Below are positions 24,715 through 34,485 of a stretch of 64,000 bases of DNA, piece by piece. The translations under genes were made by a program, and so were the position numbers. The stretch spans positions 248,001-312,000 of the forward strand of contig NZ_AQHJ01000035.1 in NCBI RefSeq assembly GCF_014925405.1. Direction: 5' to 3'. The first letter of the stretch is position 1. Each line of letters opens with the position of its first letter. The notes beneath the pieces were generated by a model. It was not told the DNA's origin. It did not search any database and was given only the letters and a program-made list of their open reading frames with translations. This DNA comes from Pseudoalteromonas ulvae UL12. Its GTDB lineage: Bacteria > Pseudomonadota > Gammaproteobacteria > Enterobacterales > Alteromonadaceae.

Positions 24715-27042
24715 ATGGAGACTGTATCTTTGCCCCCTTGGCTTAAACGCCCTGGGGTGTTTTTATTCGTGTTTACCTTATTTGTGGCGCTCATCGCTGC
24801 AGGCAGCGGCAATTTAACATTTCGCGGGGATTACCGCGTGTTTTTTGCTGATGATAACCCACAATTACAAGCGTTCGACGCTATCGAGCGGACCTTTAAT
24901 AAAAACGACAACCTAAGTGTGGTGATAGCACCACCTGATGGGCAGTTGTTCACTCCTAAATATCTCACGTTAGTTCGCGACTTAACTGAGGCCGCGTGGC
25001 AAGTTCCTTATTCGACTCGGGTTGATTCAATCAGTAATTATCAGCATACCCAAGCTATCGAAGATGATTTGCTGGTGGCTGATTTATTGCCAAAATTTGC
25101 TGCCATAAATGAGGAGCAGAGCGTACACGCCCAAAGGGTGGCGTTAAATCAACCAGAATTGGTGAGGCGCTTGGTTTCTGCCAAAGGGGATGTGGCAGTT
25201 ATTAATGTCACCGTTCATTTAAATGAGGCTAATAAAACAGAGCAAGCCATTGAAATCGAAAATTTTAGTCGAGACTTGATTGCACAATTTTCAGCGCAAT
25301 ACCCGGACGTTGAGTTTCACCGTGCTGGGATTGTTATGATGAATTACAACTTTTTCAATTCAGCGCAACAAGACAGCAGCACTTTGGTTCCTCTGATGTT
25401 TTTGATTGTGTTGTTAGTGCTCGGGGCCATGCTACGTTCGATTACGGCGATTGTTGCCACCTTGATCATGCTCATTGCTGCAATCGCGAGCACCTTGGGG
25501 GTCGCAGGTTGGTTGGGGATGGCCATCAATACTGCATCGGTCAATGTGCCGACGATTGTGATGACGTTAGCTGTGGCTGATTGTGTGCATATTATTGCTT
25601 CAATGCGCCATCGTTTGAGTGAAGGGTATAGCAAATATGATGCACTGGCGTTTGCGATTAAAGTCAACAATATGCCGGTTTTTATTACCAGTGCCACCAC
25701 CGCCATCGGCTTTTTAACGATGAATTTTTCGGATGTGCCGGCTATTCGTGATTTAGGTAATTTAACCGCCGTTGGTGTGATGATCGCTTGGTTGTTATCG
25801 ATTAGTTTATTGCCCGCGCTGTTATTCTTTTTACCGCAAAAGGTCAAAGTGACCGACCAAGCTGCGCAGCAGCAGCAAGTATTAGCGCGATTTGGTGTGT
25901 TTATAACCCAGCACGCAAAGTCAGTGTTTATTGCCAGTGCGGTGTTAGTGGCTGTGGCAGGCAGTTTTATTGTTGATAATAAGATTAATGATGAAGCGGT
26001 GAAGTATTTCAACCAAAACAATGACTTTAGAAAAGCAGCTGACTTTATGCAGGCTAGAGTATCGGGCATGAGCACCTTAAGTGTGGCGATGAACAGCATG
26101 CAAGAAGGTGGGATCAGCGATCCTGACTTTTTAAATACTGTTGAGACTTTTAGCCAGTGGTTACGACTTCAACCAGAAGTGAATAATGTGATGAGTATCA
26201 GTGATATTCAAAAGCGTTTGAATAAAAGTATGCATGGCGATGATCCGGCCTTTTATGCGACCACGCAATCACGGCAACTAGCCGCACAATATTTATTGAT
26301 GTATGAGATGAGTTTGCCGTATGGGTTGGACCTTAACAATCAAATAGACATCGCCAAGTCGCAAAGTCGCGTGATGATGGTGCTCAATAACTTGGGCAGT
26401 AAAGAAATGATGGCATTTGAGCAACGTATGACGAGCTGGCTTGAACAAAACGCTAGTCAGTATTCGTTTTTAACTTCGAGTCCGGATTTGATGTTTGCCC
26501 ATATCGGTGAGCGCAATATGAAAAGCATGCTGACATCGTTGCCTTTGGCGTTACTGCTTATTTCGGCATTGTTGATTTTTGCATTAAAAGATTGGCGTTT
26601 AGGCGCAATGAGTTTATTGCCCAATGTCTTACCTGCGTTGGCCGGTTTTGGCTTATGGGCATTGATTAGTGGTGAAATTAATTTGGGGCTGTCAATTGTG
26701 GCCTCGATGACACTTGGCATCATCGTCGATGATACCGTCCACTTTTTATCAAAATATCAATATGCAAAACGCAATGGCCACGATGCGGTAGCCGCTGTGC
26801 AGTATGCATTTGTCACTGTAGGAAAAGCGCTTTGGATCACCACAGTGGTCTTGGTGGCTGGTTTTGGCATCTTAGCCTTGTCAGATTTTAGGCTTAATTC
26901 TGATATGGGACAGCTCACCGCATTGGTGATTTCGATAGCCTTGCTTGTCGACTTTTTCTTATTACCTGCATTTTTAGTGTTATTTGACCGTTCAACTCAA
27001 CCGGAGGCATCTCATGAATCTATTTCAATTACTACTGCTTAG
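24715..27042 (+). CDS. MMPL/RND superfamily transporter
   Basis: The 775-residue membrane protein has two repeated halves. Each half has one N-terminal helix, a large periplasmic domain, and a bundle of five helices (about 220-380 and 605-760). IIVDDTVHFLSKYQYA in the second half is the typical charged stretch of MMPL/RND pumps energised by protons; VADCVHIIASMRHR is its counterpart in the first. Start ATG 24715 follows GGAG; a GTG two codons earlier is possible. It begins an operon with a LolA-like protein and an outer-membrane protein, so it probably moves a lipid or hydrophobic compound toward the outer membrane. The cargo is not known. Confidence 0.85.
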   Translation: METVSLPPWLKRPGVFLFVFTLFVALIAAGSGNLTFRGDYRVFFADDNPQLQAFDAIERTFNKNDNLSVVIAPPDGQLFTPKYLTLVRDLTEAAWQVPYSTRVDSISNYQHTQAIEDDLLVADLLPKFAAINEEQSVHAQRVALNQPELVRRLVSAKGDVAVINVTVHLNEANKTEQAIEIENFSRDLIAQFSAQYPDVEFHRAGIVMMNYNFFNSAQQDSSTLVPLMFLIVLLVLGAMLRSITAIVATLIMLIAAIASTLGVAGWLGMAINTASVNVPTIVMTLAVADCVHIIASMRHRLSEGYSKYDALAFAIKVNNMPVFITSATTAIGFLTMNFSDVPAIRDLGNLTAVGVMIAWLLSISLLPALLFFLPQKVKVTDQAAQQQQVLARFGVFITQHAKSVFIASAVLVAVAGSFIVDNKINDEAVKYFNQNNDFRKAADFMQARVSGMSTLSVAMNSMQEGGISDPDFLNTVETFSQWLRLQPEVNNVMSISDIQKRLNKSMHGDDPAFYATTQSRQLAAQYLLMYEMSLPYGLDLNNQIDIAKSQSRVMMVLNNLGSKEMMAFEQRMTSWLEQNASQYSFLTSSPDLMFAHIGERNMKSMLTSLPLALLLISALLIFALKDWRLGAMSLLPNVLPALAGFGLWALISGEINLGLSIVASMTLGIIVDDTVHFLSKYQYAKRNGHDAVAAVQYAFVTVGKALWITTVVLVAGFGILALSDFRLNSDMGQLTALVISIALLVDFFLLPAFLVLFDRSTQPEASHESISITTA

Positions 27043-27796
27043 TGTCGTTTTTTATGCAAGTGGAGCGTTAGCAAACTCCGATAGTGAACAGGGGCTTGTG
27101 ATTGCAACTGAGCGAAAAGCACGAGATATCGGATGGACAACATCAGAGTCGACTTTGCAAATGGTTTTGCGCAATGCCCAAGGTGATGAAAGTTCGCGAC
27201 AATTGCGTATTAAAAGCTTAGAAGTACATGGCGAAGGGGACAAAGGGCTGACTATTTTTGATCAACCTTTGGATGTAAAAGGCACCGCGTTTTTAAATCA
27301 TAGCCATGTCGATGGAGCCGATGATCAATGGTTATTTTTACCAGCGCTCAAGCGTGTTAAGCGCATCGCATCGCAGAATAAGTCGGGGCCTTTTATGGGC
27401 AGCGAATTTGCGTATGAGGATTTGAGTTCGTTTGAGTTAAAAAAATATCATTTTCGCTTACTCGAAGAAGCGGTGTTTGATAGCCATGAAACTTATGTGA
27501 TTGAGCAGATCCCGACAGATAAATATTCAGGTTATAGCAAGCAGATTGTTTGGTTAGATAAGGCTGAATTTCGCCCTTTAAAGGTTGAGTATTATGACCG
27601 TAAGAATAGCTTACTGAAAACATTGATTTTATCGCAGTACCAACAGTATCAAGGTCAGTATTGGCGGGCGCATACCCTGACGATGCAGAATCATTTAACT
27701 AAAAAAAGCACCACTTTACAGACTGAGGCTTTGCGTTTTGGCGTGGATTTAAATGAGCATGACTTTAATCAAGCTAGTTTGCGACGCGCGAGGTAA
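27014..27796 (+). CDS. LolA-like outer-membrane lipoprotein-sorting family protein
   Basis: The 260-residue protein has a signal peptide (1-20, ending ALA) and then a curved beta-sheet pattern: RDIGWTTSESTLQMVLRNAQG and DDQWLFLPALKRVKRI, matching the LolA_like group found next to MMPL transporters. It would carry hydrophobic cargo across the periplasm. ATG 27014 follows GGAGG and overlaps the transporter gene by 29 bases, so the two are coupled. A typical middle piece of a transporter-carrier-outer-membrane set. Confidence 0.8.
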   Translation: MNLFQLLLLSVVFYASGALANSDSEQGLVIATERKARDIGWTTSESTLQMVLRNAQGDESSRQLRIKSLEVHGEGDKGLTIFDQPLDVKGTAFLNHSHVDGADDQWLFLPALKRVKRIASQNKSGPFMGSEFAYEDLSSFELKKYHFRLLEEAVFDSHETYVIEQIPTDKYSGYSKQIVWLDKAEFRPLKVEYYDRKNSLLKTLILSQYQQYQGQYWRAHTLTMQNHLTKKSTTLQTEALRFGVDLNEHDFNQASLRRAR

Positions 27797-27803
27797 GGCG
27801 GTT

Positions 27804-28997
27804 GTGACAGGGTTTAGGTTGGGGATCACTTTGTTGATGTATTGGGTGTTTGTGTCGCCCCTTCATGGGCATGAAGTGTACCATGAAGTCGGTGTTCAGC
27901 AGCGGCAATTTGTACATGAGCCGAGTAATACATTCCAGAAAAGTAGTTATAGTGCATTGAGTTTAAACAGCTTTTATAGTCATAGCGAGGATGATCAGCT
28001 ATGGGCTGCTGAGCTGTGGTTGCGAGCCGATCAGCACGATAAGGAGCGTAACCATCTTGATATTCGAGAGTTGTATTGGCTGCACTATGCCGATCAATAT
28101 GAGTGGCAGGTAGGGGTCGCTCGTGTATTTTGGGGAGTAACAGAGTCTGCTCATTTAGTTGATGTGATTAATCAAACTGATTATTTAGAAGGGCTGGACG
28201 CAGAAGATAAATTAGGTCAAGCGATGATCCATTACACCCAATGGGTCGACAATGGTCAGGTTGAATTCTTCGTCTTGCCTCACTTTAATGAGCGGGAGTT
28301 TTATGGTGAGCAACATCGTTTTGCTTTGCCGTTTGATGTGAGTGAACAGACATTGTATCAATCAAGTGCAAAACAGCAGCATATTGATATGGCGCTTCGG
28401 ATCTCACAAACTTGGCAAGACTTAGATTGGAGTATTAACGGATTTCGAGGCACTAATCGTGATGTACAGTTTCTGTCGTCGGATAACGGTATGACTCCTT
28501 ATTATGGTCAAATGGAACAATTAGGGGCAACACTGCAATACCTGATGGGCGCTTGGATTGTAAAAGGCGAGTTTTTGCTAAGAAGAACGCTCAGTGATCC
28601 TGAAAATCAAATCAAGCGTGCAGATATTCGTGCGTTTGTCGCGGGATTTGAATATAGCCAAATTGGCGTATTCGACAGTCAATATGACTTAGGTTATTTA
28701 TTGGAGTATCAATACGATAGCCGTAGTAGGCAACAGGTACTGGGTCAAAATGATGTGTTTGCGGGCATGCGATTGGCATTGAATGATGCTGATAGTTCAG
28801 AAATCATTGTGGGGGTTTTACATGATGTGTCTGATCAGAGCCAGAGTATGCGATTAGAAGGTTCGATGCGATTAGGTGAGCAAACCAAAGTGGAAGTGGC
28901 TGCGTATAAGTTTAAGTCTAAAGGTGATAATTACCTTCAGCAGCTTGAAAACCAGGATGTGATTGAGCTCAATTTATACTGGTATTTTAGTCATTAA
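27804..28997 (+). CDS. Outer-membrane beta-barrel protein of the MMPL operon
   Basis: Starting at GTG 27804 gives 397 residues with a classic signal peptide (MTGFRLGITLLMYWVFVSPLHG) and a GAGGTAAGG ribosome site overlapping the previous stop codon; an in-frame ATG at 27753 lies inside that gene and would spoil the signal. The mature part is rich in alternating, aromatic-ended strands and ends in a Tyr-Trp-Tyr-Phe strand, as outer-membrane barrels do. It resembles the DUF1302-type partners of MMPL/LolA-like pairs. It closes the operon before a strong terminator. Confidence 0.75.
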   Translation: MTGFRLGITLLMYWVFVSPLHGHEVYHEVGVQQRQFVHEPSNTFQKSSYSALSLNSFYSHSEDDQLWAAELWLRADQHDKERNHLDIRELYWLHYADQYEWQVGVARVFWGVTESAHLVDVINQTDYLEGLDAEDKLGQAMIHYTQWVDNGQVEFFVLPHFNEREFYGEQHRFALPFDVSEQTLYQSSAKQQHIDMALRISQTWQDLDWSINGFRGTNRDVQFLSSDNGMTPYYGQMEQLGATLQYLMGAWIVKGEFLLRRTLSDPENQIKRADIRAFVAGFEYSQIGVFDSQYDLGYLLEYQYDSRSRQQVLGQNDVFAGMRLALNDADSSEIIVGVLHDVSDQSQSMRLEGSMRLGEQTKVEVAAYKFKSKGDNYLQQLENQDVIELNLYWYFSH

Positions 28998-29011
28998 CCC
29001 AATCCCTTGTT

Positions 29012-29043
29012 AAGCGCACTGAGTTTGTAAGTGCGCTTTTTTT
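29012..29043 (+). terminator. Intrinsic terminator of the MMPL operon
   Basis: AAGCGCACT-GAGTTTGTA-AGTGCGCTT followed by TTTTT. Confidence 0.85.
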
Positions 29044-29148
29044 ATTGGATTTTTCGAGCGTTGTACATCAAGCGTTACAATTTTTGCCTGTTCATTTTTG
29101 TTAAACCGCTGGATAATCCAGTTAAAGTAATTGAATAAGAGCAATAAA

Positions 29149-30138
29149 ATGAACCAATTAACCTCTTTGAGTAAAACCATTTTAGCCAGCAGCCTATTTT
29201 TGTTCGGCGGTTGTGTTGTCCATATTTCACCAAGTGTTGCCAGTGTAGAACGTGAGCAGCAATTGAGCCTTGCTGCTCAGCCAATCACTCAGTTAGCGAT
29301 AGATTCAGCTGCGGGTGAGCTCACCATTGTTGGCGAAAATCGCGAAGATATTTTACTCAATGCCACCATTGTGACGGTCAATGAAGATGACCCATTTACG
29401 TTAACTTTGACCGCAAACAACAATAAGGCGGTATTAATTGCTAAAAATGATTCATCAACCGGTATGCAATTTTATAACGGTGAATCGCCTCATATTGATG
29501 TTGAACTAAGAGTGCCTGCACGTCTGTTGCTTGATATTGAAGACAGTTCGGGCAATATTTCGATTAAAAACATGAGTAACGGCATTGTTATCCAAGATGG
29601 CTCGGGCAACATTGATATCGATGGCGGCCTAAGCTTAGAGATTGAAGATGGCTCTGGAAACATCAACGCTGAGAATATACAGGGTCAGGTATCGATTGAT
29701 GATGGCTCGGGTAATATCGAACTCAGCCATGTTGCGGGTACACTGATTATTGAGGATGAGTCTGGTGATATCCACATTGCCGATATTAAAGGTGACACTG
29801 TCATTAACGATGGCTCGGGAAATATCTCGTTAAGTAATCTGTCTGGTTCGGCAGTGATAGATGATGAATCGGGCGATCTCAGCGTATCGCAGGTTCAAGG
29901 TAAAGTCAGTATTGAAGATGGCTCTGGTAATATTGATGTTGAACATGTGGCACAAGCGGTGGTGATCAATGACCAATCAGGCAACATTGATGTCAATCAC
30001 ATTGATGCAACCGTCACCATTAAAGATGGTTCTGGCCACATTCGTGTTAATGATAGCAAAGGCTTAACAGTGATCGAATCAGGCAGCGGCGGGCTCAGTA
30101 TCGATAACATTAACGGGCCCGTTAAATTGGACAACTAA
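29149..30138 (+). CDS. DUF4097-like lipoprotein with DGSGNI repeats
   Basis: The 329-residue protein has a lipoprotein signal with the lipidated Cys22 (FLFGGC). Residues 130-320 are about nine tandem repeats of some 18-21 residues, each with a D-G/E-SG-[ND]-I core (IEDGSGNI, IDDGSGNI). This regular strand-turn pattern fits the right-handed beta-solenoid shape of DUF4097-type (adhesin-like) domains. The repeats are well matched at the DNA level too. Anchored in a membrane, probably the outer one; no partner is evident. Confidence 0.75.
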   Translation: MNQLTSLSKTILASSLFLFGGCVVHISPSVASVEREQQLSLAAQPITQLAIDSAAGELTIVGENREDILLNATIVTVNEDDPFTLTLTANNNKAVLIAKNDSSTGMQFYNGESPHIDVELRVPARLLLDIEDSSGNISIKNMSNGIVIQDGSGNIDIDGGLSLEIEDGSGNINAENIQGQVSIDDGSGNIELSHVAGTLIIEDESGDIHIADIKGDTVINDGSGNISLSNLSGSAVIDDESGDLSVSQVQGKVSIEDGSGNIDVEHVAQAVVINDQSGNIDVNHIDATVTIKDGSGHIRVNDSKGLTVIESGSGGLSIDNINGPVKLDN

Positions 30139-30156
30139 GTTTTAGTAAAACATCAA

Positions 30157-30190
30157 AAAACGCCTCATCATTATTGATGGGGCGTTTTTA
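30157..30190. terminator. Shared terminator
   Basis: AAAACGCC-T-CATCA-TTAT-TGATG-G-GGCGTTTT with T-tracts on both sides, between convergent lipoprotein genes. Confidence 0.8.
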
Positions 30191-30223
30191 GTTACAGCAC
30201 AAAATAAGATTTACAACATAAGG

Positions 30224-32578
30224 TTAAAAAGTGGGGCACAGCCACGAACCCGAAGGATTACTGGTGTGTTTATAACAAATGCCGCTGCTTTTTATTGCCA
30301 GTTCGCCCACGGTATCAAGTGTATCTTTAAACACTTCATCGCCAGCACTGTTGTAACAATGCAGAAAACCATCTCCGACTAAACACGTATGTTGTTGGTG
30401 TTTGATGATTTGATAAACATTGGAAAATAAGGGCAGCAGTGATTGGTTAAAGTGACTATTTTCACCAGCACACTGCCATTGACCATTTTGTTTTTGTACA
30501 CAAATATCCTCTTCACCAACTAGGTTTATCCGCGCACCATCATTGCCAGCAATGAGAGTGGTGACACTTGGATGCGTAGTCTCGCCAACACATTGGGTTA
30601 ATCCTGCATCGTTGAGTAAACAAGCGAACTGATTTGCGACCACAACTTGTTTAATTGTTGAGGCATCAATCGTAAATGTTTGTGGTTGGCCGTTGAAGGT
30701 ACATTTGAGTTCATTAATGGTATTAAAGCAATTCATGTCCCCTTTAGACTCACGAATAAGGCGAGTCCAGCTATGAGTCACTGAGCTTTGACTGCTCTGT
30801 GTATCATATTGGTGGTTGAGAGTGATTTGTGTATCAGTATTGATGTATTTTGATGATGTGTACTGGCTGCGAATATTTTCAGGCGCATCAAAGCTGCCAC
30901 GTCCTTGGTCTTGCCAATTAAATTGATGCTCTGTGAGATTAGTTTGGCGGACTCCATCGTGAAAAAGCTGACCAAACAGTGACAGTGTACTGCCTGCAAA
31001 GTATGTTTCTTTGACTCCGGCGTACACTTTGTAATGAGAGGGGTGTAAATAGACCGGGATCATCGCCATCACGGAATACTCACCAGCATAAAGAGTTAAC
31101 TGTGCATGGGTTTGTTTTTCTTGCTCAATCAGGTTACTTGCCAAAGTGATATGGGCTTGGTTGTTTTTTAGTTCAGCGCTTCGGGTAGAAAATTCATAAA
31201 TGACGAATGGCATATCAATACTTAAACGATCAATTAATGAAGTAGTACCCGAAATCCCAAGGGTAAACTGATTGAGTTCATTTTTATAAATAGGAATAGC
31301 GTGCTGGGTAGGTTCAACTTTTAAATGTTGAAAGAGTTGTTCACCATTTAATACCCGAAGAGACTGCGTACGTGTAATGGTTTGGTTGTCAGTCATGGTC
31401 GCGGTAAATTGAACGTCTACGTCTTGATAACTGGCATCAGATAAGGCGGGTACAGTGATGGTGAGTTCATTATTTGTATAAGAATAATCACTTGCAGCTA
31501 ACCCATCAACAGACCACTTAACAGATTGTATTAAACTAGCTTGCTCGGTTTCAACAGATACAATAACGGGTTGCCCTTTGACAGCAAGTGTGCGGTTTGT
31601 TGTGAGCTTTATATCTGATTCTATAGCGTTATTAGTGATAAGGACAGTCACCGTTTTTGTTTGGGTCAGTCCGTCTGAGGTAACCGTTAGATTCAACAAA
31701 TACTGCTGATCTTGTTCGACCTCGGGGGCATCGAAACGAACCTGTGCAGTGGTCTGTTGTGATAATTCAATGGCGGTATTGTTTTGCCAGGCCCACATAT
31801 ATTGAGCCGTATCGCCGGAGCTTGAAATAGATGCGTCAATTTGGGCTGATTGACCTTCTTTTACCGTGATGCTTTCGGGGACTGTAATGCTGAGGTAAGG
31901 TGTGTCATCTGCTGTTACAGTTAATTTAGCGAGTGCATTTTTATATCCATAATCAGTACTGACGGTCACTTTTATGTCGAATTCAGTTGTGTTTTGCAGC
32001 GCGGGTGCTTTAAGCGTTAAAGTGGATTGCGCCTGTTTGTCATTGAGTTCTGTCTCTGAGCCAGTGTCTCCTTGTAGAGCGAGGGGCAATTGCCAGTCTA
32101 TAGCCGTGATAGCGGCATTACTTTTTGCTGTGAGTGAAAGTGTAATGTATTCATTTGTGGCGACGCTACTGTGAGTGGGGAGTGTAATGTCGATATCATC
32201 AATAACAGGCAGTACATCAATGATGTGGCTTTGAGTGACTGATAAATTGCTTTCGTCTGTGACGGTTAATGTCACTTTGAGGGAGAGCTGAGTGCTGGTG
32301 TGTGGCAATTGCAGTGATGCTTGGCTCATGGAAGCTGAAAGGAGCGAAGCTTGGTCGTGATCAAATTTCCAATCAAGAGAAAAGTCAGTTGAATCAGTAT
32401 CTTCAATGGTAAAGTTGATTGTAATGATTGTGCCACTTTGCGCTGTTGGCTGCGCAGAGAGTGTTAATGACGGAGCTTTTTTTACAATTTCAACTGGTGT
32501 GACGGGGGGTTGTTGTTTGCTACCACCACCACAGGCTGTCAGAAAAAAACTCACTAATAAGACTGCAAAAATTCGCAT
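30224..32578 (-). CDS. Large Ig-like surface lipoprotein with RCC1-like tail
   Basis: From ATG 32578 (AAGGAA eight bases upstream) the protein has 784 residues. Its lipoprotein signal ends LTACGGG. A series of beta-sandwich modules, each about 85-90 residues (SLTLSAQPTAQSG, ITLSLTAKSNA and similar), resembles PKD/Ig-like domains. The last 170 residues hold Cys pairs in C-----G--QC and C--------C settings (CVQKQNGQWQCAGEN), like the cell-surface RCC1-type repeats. It is probably on the outer surface, in binding or adhesion. I cannot name the family. Confidence 0.6.
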   Translation of the reverse strand: MRIFAVLLVSFFLTACGGGSKQQPPVTPVEIVKKAPSLTLSAQPTAQSGTIITINFTIEDTDSTDFSLDWKFDHDQASLLSASMSQASLQLPHTSTQLSLKVTLTVTDESNLSVTQSHIIDVLPVIDDIDITLPTHSSVATNEYITLSLTAKSNAAITAIDWQLPLALQGDTGSETELNDKQAQSTLTLKAPALQNTTEFDIKVTVSTDYGYKNALAKLTVTADDTPYLSITVPESITVKEGQSAQIDASISSSGDTAQYMWAWQNNTAIELSQQTTAQVRFDAPEVEQDQQYLLNLTVTSDGLTQTKTVTVLITNNAIESDIKLTTNRTLAVKGQPVIVSVETEQASLIQSVKWSVDGLAASDYSYTNNELTITVPALSDASYQDVDVQFTATMTDNQTITRTQSLRVLNGEQLFQHLKVEPTQHAIPIYKNELNQFTLGISGTTSLIDRLSIDMPFVIYEFSTRSAELKNNQAHITLASNLIEQEKQTHAQLTLYAGEYSVMAMIPVYLHPSHYKVYAGVKETYFAGSTLSLFGQLFHDGVRQTNLTEHQFNWQDQGRGSFDAPENIRSQYTSSKYINTDTQITLNHQYDTQSSQSSVTHSWTRLIRESKGDMNCFNTINELKCTFNGQPQTFTIDASTIKQVVVANQFACLLNDAGLTQCVGETTHPSVTTLIAGNDGARINLVGEEDICVQKQNGQWQCAGENSHFNQSLLPLFSNVYQIIKHQQHTCLVGDGFLHCYNSAGDEVFKDTLDTVGELAIKSSGICYKHTSNPSGSWLCPTF

Positions 32579-32825
32579 ATCAATTCCTTTTGATAGGTTA
32601 AATACTCTAATCTTAAATTGTACTAAAATAGAGACGGCATAGATACCCATAAAGCGCTGAAATACATCGTTATGTGACGAACGGCATCATGGTATGGAAT
32701 GCGTCGTGAGTGCGTTGTTTATGTGGTTCTGATGCCCGCTTATATTTTTAAAGTGTGAAAAGTAAACCAGATGTGTGTTTTGAGCGTATATTATTAGATT
32801 ATTGAATCGCATTTAGAAGAATAAT

Positions 32826-33599
32826 ATGTATCAAGGTGTTTGCTTATTTATAACGGGTATTTTAGTGCTGTTTAGTTCGCAATTAATGGCCACAGATGAG
32901 CGAGGCGAAGTGCGAGAACGTCTTGAACCTAAAGGTTTTTTATACGGGTTTGGTTTAGGCGTAAACCAAGAGTTGTACAAAGGGTATGATCGTCGGGTTA
33001 TCCCTTTGCCTATTTTAGGTTATCGGGGCGATAGACTTTCAGTATTAGGCCCTTTTGTGAGTTACGATGTATTACAACAAGAAGGGGTTAAATTAGCCGT
33101 TCAAGTGTCACCTCGTTTCCAAGGTTTTGATAGCTCAGACAGTGATATTTTTATCGGGATGGATGAAAGAGACTTTTCATTTGATGCTGGGTTGGGGCTT
33201 AAATATGAAAAAGATGACTGGAACTTAGGACTGTCATCAATGTTTGATGTGCTCAATAAATCAGATGGTTATGAACTCAAAGCTTCGCTTGGGCGGGCAT
33301 TTCAAAGTGGCCCTATTTTTTACGAACCTTCAATTAGTGTTAGTTATTTAGATGCCAATCATGTTAATTATTATTACGGTGTCGCCAGTCATGAGGCAAC
33401 GTCCAGCAGACCAGCCTATCAAACTGACAGCGCAGTGAATACAACAATCGGTTTTTCAATTGCTACGCCAATTTTTTTCGAAGGGTTTACCCGTTTAAGT
33501 ATCGATTATACATGGCATGACGCTAATATTGCCGATAGCCCGCTGGTGGATAGCGACACTAATTTATCACTGCGTTTGTTGTACTCGCGCTTTTTCTAA
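32826..33599 (+). CDS. MipA/OmpV family outer-membrane protein
   Basis: A 257-residue protein with a signal peptide (ending LMA) and an outer-membrane barrel pattern: GYDRRVIPLPILGYRGDRLSVLGPFVSYDVL and a closing NLSLRLLYSRFF with terminal Phe. This is the MipA/OmpV family layout (about 250 residues), linked to peptidoglycan synthesis scaffolding or to porin-like roles. It is transcribed alone. Confidence 0.85.
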   Translation: MYQGVCLFITGILVLFSSQLMATDERGEVRERLEPKGFLYGFGLGVNQELYKGYDRRVIPLPILGYRGDRLSVLGPFVSYDVLQQEGVKLAVQVSPRFQGFDSSDSDIFIGMDERDFSFDAGLGLKYEKDDWNLGLSSMFDVLNKSDGYELKASLGRAFQSGPIFYEPSISVSYLDANHVNYYYGVASHEATSSRPAYQTDSAVNTTIGFSIATPIFFEGFTRLSIDYTWHDANIADSPLVDSDTNLSLRLLYSRFF

Positions 33600-33727
33600 C
33601 GTGTCAGTATTTAGCCTGCCCTCAGGGGTAAATTGATTCAATAAAGCAAAATGAGCGCTTTAAATTCACTATTTGGCTTGTTATTTGCACAGCTTTTTAC
33701 TCATTTAAAACGTGTGAAGGGATATGT

Positions 33728-34375
33728 ATGTTTAATGTCAATATGAGTGCTCAAAACCTAGCTTTAGAGTCACAAAAACCCAGTAATAAGTCACCAGAAA
33801 TAAACTATCAAGGCGCATTAACGCCTTTTAATGCAGTGCTTAACCAAGCTGAACTGTCTTCGAAACAAATAGATCAACCAGCGCAGATTTCTGCCCATGC
33901 AAAACAGTCTTATCAAGCAATCAAAACGTCAGTTGAGCAATCTCATGGTCAAGAGGCTGATAAGGGAACTGAATTTCAGACGATGGATAAAACCCTTGAT
34001 GCGATTGTGAGCGAGCCTGTTGATATTAAAATGACAGCGCAAGAACTGAAACGCTCAATCATCTTTGCGCGCTTAGGGATTGATTATGAAAAGGTCAAAG
34101 AACTCGAAGAGAAAATAGACATGTTGAGCCTTGCCAAGCAAGAGGTTGAAAACTCCTCAACGCTCAGTTCATCAGACAAAAATACCTTGCTGACCCGAAT
34201 CTCACAAGAAAAACAGGCATTGGAAGAACAAAAGGAATCCTTACTTAAAGGGCATAATGCCGAAGGTGTCGATGCTCTTGAGCAGGTTCTGTATGGCAAA
34301 GAAGAGCAAAGTGATGCTCTGTTAACTCACCTTCAAATCGCTAGTGAGTTTCAATTAAAAGTCACCAGTGACTAG
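33728..34375 (+). CDS. Unknown protein with central coiled coil
   Basis: A 215-residue polar protein: a Ser/Gln/Asn-rich first half, then a coiled coil (about 115-185, KVKELEEKIDMLSLAKQEVE). It has no Cys or aromatic-rich core and no signal sequence. I do not recognise it. Its stop codon TAG is also the first three bases of a dispersed-repeat copy (34373). Confidence 0.5.
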   Translation: MFNVNMSAQNLALESQKPSNKSPEINYQGALTPFNAVLNQAELSSKQIDQPAQISAHAKQSYQAIKTSVEQSHGQEADKGTEFQTMDKTLDAIVSEPVDIKMTAQELKRSIIFARLGIDYEKVKELEEKIDMLSLAKQEVENSSTLSSSDKNTLLTRISQEKQALEEQKESLLKGHNAEGVDALEQVLYGKEEQSDALLTHLQIASEFQLKVTSD

Positions 34376-34410
34376 GGCGTGTTGTTCTTTGTTGGTTGAA
34401 TTTTAAATAG
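34373..34410 (+). repeat. Partial copy of the TAGGG-ended dispersed repeat
   Basis: TAGGGCGTGTTGTTCTTT, then GTTGGTTGAATTTTAAATAG, homologous to the left end of the complete copy at 39517. Its first three bases are the stop codon of the upstream gene. Confidence 0.65.
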
Positions 34411-34485
34411 TACGACTAAAGGAGTGTGGGTGCTTGACACTCGTATCGCCTAAGTACTTGCTTTTAAAATAAAATGATCGTTTCT

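Noticed and set aside
25344..26099. A 251-codon open frame antisense to the MMPL gene
   Set aside because: It lies wholly inside the clear MMPL coding region on the other strand, and its sequence shows no family features or ribosome site.
29500..30100. Periodic short DNA repeats considered as a CRISPR-like array
   Set aside because: The repeats stay in frame and encode the DGSGNI protein repeats; spacers are not unique and no cas gene is near.
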